DNA from: an uncultured Eubacteriales bacterium
GTDB lineage: Bacteria; Bacillota_A; Clostridia; Christensenellales; Aristaeellaceae
DNA: 16,083 nucleotides
Reading direction: 5' to 3'
NCBI GenBank assembly: GCA_902775835.1
Contig: CACYNZ010000035.1
Coordinates: 1 to 16,083 of the forward strand
Below are positions 1 to 6,541 of this stretch, piece after piece. A program made the translations under genes and the position numbers. How positions within the stretch are numbered: position 1 is the first letter of the stretch; every line of letters begins with the position of its first letter. The notes under the pieces are model-generated. The model was not told the origin of the DNA. It saw only the letters and a program-made list of their open reading frames with translations, and ran no database searches.

Positions 1-541
1 GATACATTCCTACTTCATAGTAATATGCATTATGTGTTTCGCCGCTTTCCAGCCTGTCCTCCCGCTTTTTCAGATCATCGTCGTCAGGCGTCAGTATTTC
101 AGCATTGGAATATAACTGCTCATAGGGGATATCCTCATGATTCAACAGATAATGAATCAAAGACAAGTGCCGGGCCAGCTGCAGGCTGTTCATGCGGGGT
201 GTTTCGTTTATTGCACGGGAAAGATGATTTTTCATCTCTTTTGGCAGTCTCAGCACATCAAGCAGTTGATCCAACAAAACATCGGAAACGGCTGTGTTAT
301 AGACCGGCCCCAGCACGATGCTCTGATCCGTCCCATCAATTTGCACAATTCCATAGAGCGTATGCGGTGGAATGCTGCAAAAGGCAGGATTCTGCTCCGA
401 AAGGTATACAGGCCAGCTTCCTTTGGTTTCCACATGCAGGATTTCTCCAAGAGAGGAATAGATGGATTCCTTGCCATTCAGCAATGCTGTATGTACACCG
501 GTTGCCAAATAATAATGTCTGCAAAAGTCCGCATAGATCAT
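1..541 (-). CDS. AraC-type transcriptional regulator, N-terminal part (cut by window edge)
   Basis: The minus strand is open from 580 to the window edge with no stop. The product contains YADFCRHYYLATGVHTALL near the N-terminus, then PPHTLYGIVQ and IVLGPVY. I recognise this pattern from the sensor half of clostridial AraC-type regulators; the C-terminal helix-turn-helix part would lie beyond the left edge. I chose the ATG at 541 because GGAAAGGA (559-552) lies 10 nt upstream. A pair of upstream ATGs at 580 and 577 has no ribosome site and lies inside a good -10 box. About 180 codons are visible. It is divergent from the GH1 operon and shares a 100-bp control region with it, so it probably senses a sugar signal and regulates that operon. 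The family call rests on the N-terminal half only. Confidence 0.72.
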   Translation of the reverse strand, partial: MIYADFCRHYYLATGVHTALLNGKESIYSSLGEILHVETKGSWPVYLSEQNPAFCSIPPHTLYGIVQIDGTDQSIVLGPVYNTAVSDVLLDQLLDVLRLPKEMKNHLSRAINETPRMNSLQLARHLSLIHYLLNHEDIPYEQLYSNAEILTPDDDDLKKREDRLESGETHNAYYYEVGMY

Positions 542-575
542 GAGGTGTCCATCCTTTCCGGGCTTATCTTCACTC

Positions 576-604
576 ATCATAGCACAGAATGACAGTATTT
601 ACAA
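576..604 (-). promoter_or_regulatory. Promoter of the partial AraC-type regulator
   Basis: On the minus strand, TTGTAA (604-599) is followed by a 17-nt spacer and TATGAT (581-576). TG at 584-583 makes an extended -10. Transcription would start near 569, giving a short leader with the ribosome site at 559-552. The -35 box overlaps the outer TTACAAT half-site of the proposed operator (599-605), so a bound regulator could repress its own gene. Confidence 0.6.
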
Positions 605-625
605 TGTAGAATTGAATATTACAAT
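599..625 (+). promoter_or_regulatory. Proposed AraC-type operator A (two direct half-sites)
   Basis: TTACAAT at 599-605 is repeated in the same orientation at 619-625, a period of 20 bp. The inner copy extends to AATATTACAAT, an 11-mer that recurs exactly at 6436-6446. AraC-family proteins typically bind two direct half-sites about two helical turns apart. The inner half-site sits where a -35 box would be relative to the -10 at 646, as in class II activation. Binding by the adjacent regulator is inferred. Confidence 0.6.
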
Positions 626-651
626 CATTTGGTGAGATTCTTTGATAAACT
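619..651 (+). promoter_or_regulatory. Promoter of the GH1/GH-A/GPH operon
   Basis: TAAACT at 646-651, preceded by TG at 643-644 (extended -10), lies exactly 20 nt after the inner TTACAAT half-site. There is no good -35 box; the half-site occupies that position, which suggests dependence on an activator. The predicted start is near 658, about 28 nt before the first gene. Confidence 0.5.
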
Positions 652-685
652 TGCCATAACGAACAGGTACGGGGAGGCAAAGCGT

Positions 686-2017
686 ATGAGTTTTCCTGAA
701 AACTTTCTCTGGGGCGCGGCCAGCGCCGCATATCAGATCGAAGGCGCATACGATGAGGACGGCAAAGGCCAAAGCATCTGGGACGCGCTATCGGACGGGC
801 ACATCGCTCACGGCGAACATGGTCAGATCGCCTGTGATCATTATCATCGTTTCCGGGAAGACGTAGCGCTGATGAAGAAGATCGGACTGAAAGCCTATCG
901 TTTTTCGGTCAGCTGGCCGCGTGTCGTGCCGCGGGAAGGATCGATCAACGAGAAGGGACTTCGCTTCTACAGCGAACTGGTGGATGAGCTGCTGGCAGCG
1001 GGCATCGTACCCCTTGTCACGCTGTATCACTGGGATCTGCCGCTGTGGGTACATGAAAAGGGCGGTTGGATGGCTGCCTCAGTGAGTGATGATTTTGCAC
1101 AGTATGTCTCTGCGGTGGTAAAAACACTTTCAGACCGCGTAGCGCACTGGATGACCTTCAATGAGGGAACCTCCTTCATCGGCTGCGGCTATCTGCGCGG
1201 CACCCATGCGCCTTATGAAACTGTGACACCAGGATCTCCGGAAGAAGCGGAAAAAGTGCTGATTCTCAGTAAAAACCTGATGCTGGCCCATGCGAAGGCG
1301 GCCCAGGTGATCCGGAAAGAAGCCAAACGGCCGCCGCGTATTGGAATTGCGACTGACAGCACGCTGTATATGCCGGAGAGTGAGTCAGCAGAGGATATTG
1401 AAAGGGCCCGTCTGCGCACTTTCCCGGATTCGCTGGATCATTATGTGCTCAACTGGTGGATGGATCCCATCATGAAAGGCATTGCGCATCCCCGGCTGCG
1501 CGCGATGCTCAGCGACGTGGAAATGGATCTGATCCATCAGCCTCTGGATTTTCTGGGCTGGAACTGCTATCTGGCCAACAATTACAACGAAGGACCGGAT
1601 GGCAGAATGGCGGCACCTCATCCGGGATTGCCCAGGACCAATATGGGCTGGCCGGTGACGCCGGACGCGCTGTACTGGGGCGTCCGTTTCATCCATGAGC
1701 GGTATGGGCTTCCCGTGATCATCACGGAAAACGGCATCGCCATCATCGACTTCAAAATGGATGACGGCTGTGTGCACGATCCCCAGCGGATCCAGTATAT
1801 GAAATGGTATCTTCGGGGACTGAAGCGGGCAGTGGAGGAAGGCTGTCCGGTTGAAGGATACTGCTGCTGGTCCATCATGGACAACCTAGAATGGGCGCAC
1901 GGCTTCGACAAGCGGTTTGGCCTGATCCATGTGGATTTTGAAACCCAGGAGCGCACGCTCAAGGATTCTGCATACTGGTATAAAGACCTGATTCAAACCA
2001 ACGGCGAACATCTGTGA
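686..2017 (+). CDS. Glycoside hydrolase family 1 beta-glucosidase or related beta-glycosidase
   Basis: A 443-residue enzyme of normal GH1 length with the family's landmarks: FLWGAASAAYQIEGA near the N-terminus, DHYHRFREDVALMKKIGLKAYRFS, and LYHWDLP. The acid/base glutamate is E160 in TFNEG and the nucleophile is E348 in IITENG. SWxxMDNLEWAHG near the C-terminus fits the aglycone/sugar-binding segment. The start was set at 686, where GGGGAGG (671-677) lies 8 nt upstream; a longer reading from TTG 629 has no ribosome site. No signal peptide is seen, so it probably hydrolyses imported beta-linked di- or oligosaccharides in the cytoplasm. Its TGA stop is 11 nt before the next start, so it heads an operon. 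The usual proline after the acid/base Glu is glycine here. The sequence does not show whether the substrate is a glucoside, galactoside or phospho-glucoside; no PTS genes are nearby, which favours a non-phosphorylated substrate. Confidence 0.93.
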   Translation: MSFPENFLWGAASAAYQIEGAYDEDGKGQSIWDALSDGHIAHGEHGQIACDHYHRFREDVALMKKIGLKAYRFSVSWPRVVPREGSINEKGLRFYSELVDELLAAGIVPLVTLYHWDLPLWVHEKGGWMAASVSDDFAQYVSAVVKTLSDRVAHWMTFNEGTSFIGCGYLRGTHAPYETVTPGSPEEAEKVLILSKNLMLAHAKAAQVIRKEAKRPPRIGIATDSTLYMPESESAEDIERARLRTFPDSLDHYVLNWWMDPIMKGIAHPRLRAMLSDVEMDLIHQPLDFLGWNCYLANNYNEGPDGRMAAPHPGLPRTNMGWPVTPDALYWGVRFIHERYGLPVIITENGIAIIDFKMDDGCVHDPQRIQYMKWYLRGLKRAVEEGCPVEGYCCWSIMDNLEWAHGFDKRFGLIHVDFETQERTLKDSAYWYKDLIQTNGEHL

Positions 2018-2028
2018 GAAGGCGCAGC

Positions 2029-3927
2029 ATGAAACAACACATTCGCATCCACAAGGCTGAACCCAATACCGGCGCGCTGGACTATTCTCACCTGCTGGAA
2101 GCTCCGGCGGGCAAGCACGGCTTTGTCCAGGCGAGCCGGGGGCATCTGTTCTTCGAAGATGGCACCCGCGCCCGCTTCCTGGGCTTCAATGTCGCCGCCC
2201 GCTCCAACACGCCGGATCATGAGACTGCAGACAAAATGGCCGCCCGCTTTGCCAGCATGGGCGTGAACATCATCCGCCTGCATGCAGCAGACGCGCCGGT
2301 CAGCGATGAGCCCTGCAGCTGGGCCAGCTGCCGCGAGGCGCCGCTGCTGGACTATGCCCGGGGCGATGGTCGTCATTTCAATCCGGAGGGTCTGGACCGC
2401 TTCGACTATTTTGCTGCCAAACTGAAGGAAAAAGGAATTTACCTGCACATTGACCTGATCGTGGCACGGGATTTCACAGCCGGAGACGGCTTGGACTATC
2501 CCGGGGACGCGGGCTCCTGTGTCAAGCGCTTCCCCATGTACAACGAACGCATGATCGAATTGCAGCAGGAGTATGCCCGGGAACTGCTCTGCCATGTCAA
2601 TCCCTATACAGGTCTGGCCCTGATTGATGATCCTGCGGTGGTCACCATCCAGATCAACAATGAAGACTCTGCCATCAAGGGCACTATGGACACCGATGCC
2701 AGGCCGGAGATACAGCCCTACCGGGACGAAGTGCAGCAGCGCTTCAACGATTTCCTGCGGATGAAGTATCACACCCGGGCAGCCCTGGCGAAGGCATGGA
2801 CACACGAGGGCGTCTGCGCCTTGCGGGAGGATGAGGATCCGGCACTGGGTACGGTGCGCGGAGTGGACGGCGGCTTCTATCAGCCGGTGAACGAGCCCAC
2901 AGGCGACTGGAACGGCCCGGTTTCACCTGCCCGATACGCGGATTTCATGGAGTTCGGCATTGCATCCAATCGGCGGTTCTACCAGCGGATGAAGGACTTC
3001 CTGCATGGCCTGGGTGTAAAGGTGCCCATCGTCTGCAGCAATCTGCTGGCCGGCGCTGCCGATGTATACGGTCATACCGATGGCGACCTGATGGAGAACA
3101 ACAGCTATTTTAACCATCCCATCCTGCCACTGCCGGCTCCGGATACCTACATGGTAGCTGGTCCCGCGGAGTATGTTTCCACTAATCCTCTCCTCATGCA
3201 GCGGGGAATCGGCGCCATGGCCACCACGCTGCTGTCCCTGGCCTCCGTGGCCGTCGTGGCAGGTAAACCCTTCATGCTCAGCGAGTGGAACGAATACGGT
3301 GAGCATCCCTTTCATTCCACCGCGTACCTGCAGACCATCGCCTATGCTTGCCTGAATGACTGGGACGGCCTGATACTGTACAATCACCACACGTCCGAAA
3401 ACTGGGATGATCAGCCTGCCGACGAGATCCGAAACGTCTTCGATGTCTATAACGATCCGGCGGTCATCTGCCAGTGGGGCTTCCTGGCGACGGTCTTCCT
3501 GAAGGGACTCATTTCCCCGGCAAAGAGCCATGCCGATGTGGTGTATACGCAGAACGACTTGAAAGCCCTGCCGAACTTCCACGCCATGCCCATGTGCTTC
3601 CTGCCCTATATCACAGGGATGCGCAATGTATTTCTGGATGGCGGTGAACAGTATCAGGGCGGTGCGGATGTCGCGCTGAACGCGGGCTTTATGAATATCG
3701 GCGATCTGTCCGGCGCGAAACACGGTATATACTATGCCTGGTCGCCCTGGCGGGATGCCCTGCGGAAATCTCTGGAGATCCACCGCCTTGCCCGCGCCGC
3801 AAAGGGCAGCCGGGAGATTACACCCGGTGTGCATCTGGGCGATGCGGCGCTGGTGTTTGACAAGATTGCCGAAGCATCTCAGGGCGGCGACTATCGATTC
3901 TTCGCTGAGATCATGACCCGGCCATGA
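2029..3927 (+). CDS. Clan GH-A glycoside hydrolase (GH5-like), catalytic part; reading frame breaks at 3' end
   Basis: A 632-residue protein with a TIM-barrel glycosidase pattern: FLGFNVAAR, then MGVNIIRLHAADAP. A likely acid/base is E212 in QINNEDS (end of strand 4), and a likely nucleophile is E419 in MLSEWNEYGE (end of strand 7). DWDGLILYNHH follows. No signal peptide is visible. I chose ATG 2029, with AGAAGG 6 nt upstream, over GTG 2014, which overlaps the GH1 stop. The frame ends in MTRP-TGA at 3927. The next frame starts at 3924 and looks like the missing C-terminal domain, so this is probably the first part of an approximately 810-residue enzyme interrupted by a 1-nt loss. The exact family and substrate cannot be named from sight; cellulase-like or beta-galactosidase-like enzymes of clan GH-A are possible. 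Confidence 0.8.
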   Translation: MKQHIRIHKAEPNTGALDYSHLLEAPAGKHGFVQASRGHLFFEDGTRARFLGFNVAARSNTPDHETADKMAARFASMGVNIIRLHAADAPVSDEPCSWASCREAPLLDYARGDGRHFNPEGLDRFDYFAAKLKEKGIYLHIDLIVARDFTAGDGLDYPGDAGSCVKRFPMYNERMIELQQEYARELLCHVNPYTGLALIDDPAVVTIQINNEDSAIKGTMDTDARPEIQPYRDEVQQRFNDFLRMKYHTRAALAKAWTHEGVCALREDEDPALGTVRGVDGGFYQPVNEPTGDWNGPVSPARYADFMEFGIASNRRFYQRMKDFLHGLGVKVPIVCSNLLAGAADVYGHTDGDLMENNSYFNHPILPLPAPDTYMVAGPAEYVSTNPLLMQRGIGAMATTLLSLASVAVVAGKPFMLSEWNEYGEHPFHSTAYLQTIAYACLNDWDGLILYNHHTSENWDDQPADEIRNVFDVYNDPAVICQWGFLATVFLKGLISPAKSHADVVYTQNDLKALPNFHAMPMCFLPYITGMRNVFLDGGEQYQGGADVALNAGFMNIGDLSGAKHGIYYAWSPWRDALRKSLEIHRLARAAKGSREITPGVHLGDAALVFDKIAEASQGGDYRFFAEIMTRP

Positions 3928-4463
3928 GAGAATGGGGCACATTGCCGGAAGGCACGGGTTATGTGGCGGGCAAGCTGATTTCCGATACAAAAGAAATCGT
4001 CTTTGATCCAGATCACGCCCGCTTCAGCGTACAGTCAGAGGGCTGTGCCTGTTTCAGCGGCGCGCCGGAAAAGCTTATCCCGCTGGGAAGCCTTGTGGAG
4101 GTGCAGACGAAAAACGAACGCATTTCTTTAACCATCCACGCCACAGATGCCAACACACTTGCAGAGGGACACACTTTCATCCTGACCGCTATGGGAACCA
4201 CCGGCATGGACGAAACCACCATGAACCCCGGTCCTGAATACATGCCTGGCTTCTCCCTGACCATGGTGCATTTTGCAGGCAAGCTGTATGCTGAAACACT
4301 GGAGGGCAGCATTCGTGTGAAGGCATGCACTGCCCGGCTGGAGGCGCTGAGTCCCATCGGCGAAGTGCTTGGCGAAATCCCCGGGATCATGGAAAACGAA
4401 TGTGTTCGCTTTGATCTGGCAGGAAATTTGCCTGCTTTGCAGTACCGACTGACGATCGACTGA
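3924..4463 (+). CDS. C-terminal beta-sandwich domain of the preceding GH-A glycosidase, displaced by a frameshift
   Basis: A 179-residue frame that overlaps the previous stop as ATGA, with no ribosome site in front of its ATG. Its content does not look like a free-standing protein. It opens with REWGTLPEG, then LISDTKEIVFDPDHARFSV, the kind of segment that follows the barrel in GH-A enzymes with a C-terminal all-beta domain. It then alternates hydrophobic and polar residues to the end. Adding one G in the CCCGGCC around 3919-3922 would read MTRAMREWG and join both frames. Translation by stop/start coupling is possible but less likely. A plus-one assembly error, a true inactivating mutation and a two-chain enzyme are all open. 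The stop at 4463 is 13 nt from the transporter start. Confidence 0.68.
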   Translation: MREWGTLPEGTGYVAGKLISDTKEIVFDPDHARFSVQSEGCACFSGAPEKLIPLGSLVEVQTKNERISLTIHATDANTLAEGHTFILTAMGTTGMDETTMNPGPEYMPGFSLTMVHFAGKLYAETLEGSIRVKACTARLEALSPIGEVLGEIPGIMENECVRFDLAGNLPALQYRLTID

Positions 4464-4476
4464 GGAGGATCATACG

Positions 4477-6180
4477 ATGGCAAAGATTGAGTTGCTGAGC
4501 CATGGGCTGTTTGAAAAGCCCTTCATGGATTCCAGAATCAAGACCCGATCAGTAACGAGAAAAGAGCGTATTCTGGGGCATTTGGTGGGGCCGCTGGGGC
4601 TGATATTCGTTGTCAACACGATTGCCGGCATCGTGGAGAAGTTCTTTACGCAGCAGGCTGGTGCGTTCTATGGTACGGAGAACGTGCAGATGATCCAGGC
4701 TCTTGGTGGCCGCTATGAGGTGGTCATGACCATCGCGAAGCTTCTGGCGGTGTTGATGGGGCTGTTCACAGGCTGGCTGATCCAGCACACGAAATCCCGG
4801 CAGGGACGCTTCCGCCCGTGGCACCTGATCTTCGGGTTTATCTCCATCATCATTGGCTGTCTGATCTTCCTCTTTGCCGGGGACAAAAGCCTTGGCAACA
4901 ATTACTGGCTCTATTTTTTCTTCCTGGTGATCTGCTATCACACGGTGGGCAGCACCTTCTTCTACCTGTTCCGTGACAATATCGTCTCCATTTCCACCCG
5001 CGACCCTGGGGCAAAGGCAAACATCAAGTTCATCCGACAGGTGAGCTGGACGCTGGTCTCCGGCATCGTGGTAGGTATGCTGGTCAATATGGTAGTGCTG
5101 CCCATGTGGCTGGATCACGACATAACCGGTTATCCCAAGCTGATGATCATTCTGTCCATCTGCGCCATTCCACTGCTGCTGATGGAATACTTCTACACCA
5201 AGGAACGCGTGATCGAGGATGTAGCGGCCACCGTCGGTGCGGAGAAGGAAAACAACATTCCCGTCCGTGATCAGCTGCGCGCGCTGCTGCACAACAAGTA
5301 TTTCATGCTCTTCACGATCCTGGTGACCGTGGGCGGCATCGTGGACAACTTCAAGGGCGGTAACGTTCAGTATTTCTATATCAAGTATATCCTGGGCGGC
5401 GAGAGCAACCCCATGATGTACACCCTTTACCAGGTGGTCACAGGCGTGCCCCTGGGGATCGGGGCTATCGCCATCTATCCGTTGGCCAAAAAGTTCAGTA
5501 TCCGGAACGTGGCCATCGTGGGTTATGCCATGGTACTGACCGGCGCGACGCTGGGCTGGCTGTTCCCAGACAATCTGCCTATTGCCATGGCGGCCGGATT
5601 CATTCGCCAGGCCGGCATGCTGCCTAACAACTATATCGTCGCGACGCTGCTGTGCTATGCTTTTGACAGCGTGGAATTCAAGTCGGGGCTGCGTCTGGAA
5701 GGTCTGATGGGCGTTGCTATCATCGGGGCGATCCAGTCGCTGATCTACGCGCCATTCGCCGGCGGCTTCGAGTCTACCATCCTGGGAATGGGCTTTGTGG
5801 ATGTCAACGGCGTGACGCCCAACACACAGGTGCTGTCTTTCTTCACCACAGCGTTCTACGCTTTCGATGTGCTGCTCGCCGTGGCCAACCTGGCGCTGCT
5901 GCCATTCATCGACGTGGAGAAACACCTGCCCGAGATGACCGCGGAGCTGACCCGCCGCCGGAAGGAAGCTGTGCTGGCCCGGGGCGAGGAATGGATAGAA
6001 CCGGAAGAGCAGGAACGGATTGAGCATGAAGCACTTCTGGCTGAAGAAGAAGCCAATCGCATTGCGGACCTGAAGGAAAAATGCCGCCGTAAGGGTTTGG
6101 ACTTTGATGCGGAGAACCGAAAGGTGCTTGTCAGGCGAGCTCGCTCAGCGGAGAAAAAGTGGAAGAAAGCAAAAAAATGA
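4477..6180 (+). CDS. GPH-family (MelB-like) sugar:cation symporter with a long charged C-terminal tail
   Basis: A 567-residue polytopic membrane protein with about 12 hydrophobic segments from roughly residue 30 to 480. It has GPH-type features: a first helix after RKERILGHLVGPLG, a cytoplasmic loop with GRFRPWHLIFG, and FIRQVSWTLVSGIVVGML in the middle. The family co-transports glycosides or oligosaccharides with Na+ or H+. Residues 487-567 form an 81-residue tail rich in Glu, Arg and Lys (MTAELTRRRKEAV to the final KKWKKAKK), with coiled-coil-like character, unusually long for the family. The start follows GAGGAGG at good spacing, 13 nt after the glycosidase domain, so it is in the same operon. 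It probably imports the substrate of the GH1 and GH-A enzymes. A second GPH gene lies at 15121. Confidence 0.88.
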   Translation: MAKIELLSHGLFEKPFMDSRIKTRSVTRKERILGHLVGPLGLIFVVNTIAGIVEKFFTQQAGAFYGTENVQMIQALGGRYEVVMTIAKLLAVLMGLFTGWLIQHTKSRQGRFRPWHLIFGFISIIIGCLIFLFAGDKSLGNNYWLYFFFLVICYHTVGSTFFYLFRDNIVSISTRDPGAKANIKFIRQVSWTLVSGIVVGMLVNMVVLPMWLDHDITGYPKLMIILSICAIPLLLMEYFYTKERVIEDVAATVGAEKENNIPVRDQLRALLHNKYFMLFTILVTVGGIVDNFKGGNVQYFYIKYILGGESNPMMYTLYQVVTGVPLGIGAIAIYPLAKKFSIRNVAIVGYAMVLTGATLGWLFPDNLPIAMAAGFIRQAGMLPNNYIVATLLCYAFDSVEFKSGLRLEGLMGVAIIGAIQSLIYAPFAGGFESTILGMGFVDVNGVTPNTQVLSFFTTAFYAFDVLLAVANLALLPFIDVEKHLPEMTAELTRRRKEAVLARGEEWIEPEEQERIEHEALLAEEEANRIADLKEKCRRKGLDFDAENRKVLVRRARSAEKKWKKAKK

Positions 6181-6212
6181 CAGGATCGCATGCCCAATCA
6201 TGAGGACAGCCG

Positions 6213-6374
6213 ATGCGCAGAAGCGGGCGGAAGTCCTGCTTCGGTAACGTTTCCATTTATCTGCCCATCGTCATTAACCTTGTAATGTTCTTGATTTTCA
6301 CCATATTTGACCTGGAGCAGAAGCTGCCCCAGCTTCAGAAAGAGATCGCTGAACGTAGAGCGAAGCAGGCTTGA
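6213..6374 (+). pseudogene. Remnant of the 3' end of a second GPH symporter, or a 53-residue single-span protein
   Basis: A short frame reads SIYLPIVINLVMFLIFTIFD followed by LEQKLPQLQKEIAERRAKQA and a stop. This is one membrane helix plus a short basic tail. It aligns by eye with the last helix and tail start of the transporter just upstream (FIDVEKHLPEMTAELTRRRKEAV), so it looks like the end of a related symporter whose front is missing. GAGGA lies 6 nt before ATG 6213, so a small translated protein cannot be excluded. The first 13 or so residues (MRRSGRKSCFG) do not look like transporter. It lies between the first operon and the promoter of the second. Confidence 0.5.
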
Positions 6375-6419
6375 CGATCATCAGCCTGACGATGGAGCAG
6401 AATGGTGATGTGCTGAAAT

Positions 6420-6446
6420 TTGCAATTCAGTCCGTAATATTACAAT
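6420..6446 (+). promoter_or_regulatory. Proposed AraC-type operator B (two direct half-sites)
   Basis: TTGCAAT at 6420-6426 and TTACAAT at 6440-6446 lie in direct orientation with a 20-bp period, the same as at 599-625. The inner copy is embedded in AATATTACAAT, identical to the one at 615-625. This ties the ABC/GH3 operon to the same regulator as the GH1 operon. The regulator's identity is inferred from location. Confidence 0.6.
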
Positions 6447-6472
6447 ATTTAGGACAAACAAAAAAATATAAT
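6440..6472 (+). promoter_or_regulatory. Promoter of the ABC importer/GH3 operon
   Basis: A perfect TATAAT at 6467-6472 begins after 20 nt from the inner TTACAAT half-site, the same spacing as in the GH1 promoter. No consensus -35 lies at 16-18 nt. The half-site covers that zone, as expected of an activator-dependent promoter. The predicted start is near 6479, leaving a leader of about 63 nt before the binding-protein gene. Confidence 0.6.
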
Positions 6473-6541
6473 CGTAGTCAGAAGGGGTGGTCAGGCAAGC
6501 GCGCACAGCTGCCCCAAAATAAGAAAAGGAGATGCAAATCC

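Noticed and set aside
25..592. Plus-strand open frames of 151-172 codons at the left edge
   Set aside because: They lie opposite the minus-strand AraC-type frame, whose protein has recognisable motifs and a promoter and ribosome site; the plus-strand products show no family features.
629..685. N-terminal extension of the GH1 protein from TTG 629
   Set aside because: It would begin upstream of the proposed -10 box and lacks a ribosome site; GH1 proteins typically begin close to the FPENFLWG segment.
4549..6027. Long minus-strand open frame (492 codons) opposite the symporter
   Set aside because: Its product is rich in His, Gln and Asp with no membrane or domain pattern, as expected of the antisense of a GC-rich membrane-protein gene.
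6366..6388. Inverted repeat CAGGCT/AGCCTG as terminator of the first operon
   Set aside because: The stem has only 6 pairs with an 11-nt loop and no T-run; not convincing as a terminator.
6371..6541. N-terminal extension of the binding protein
   Set aside because: It covers the operator and TATAAT promoter, and would place the signal peptide 57 residues inside the protein.
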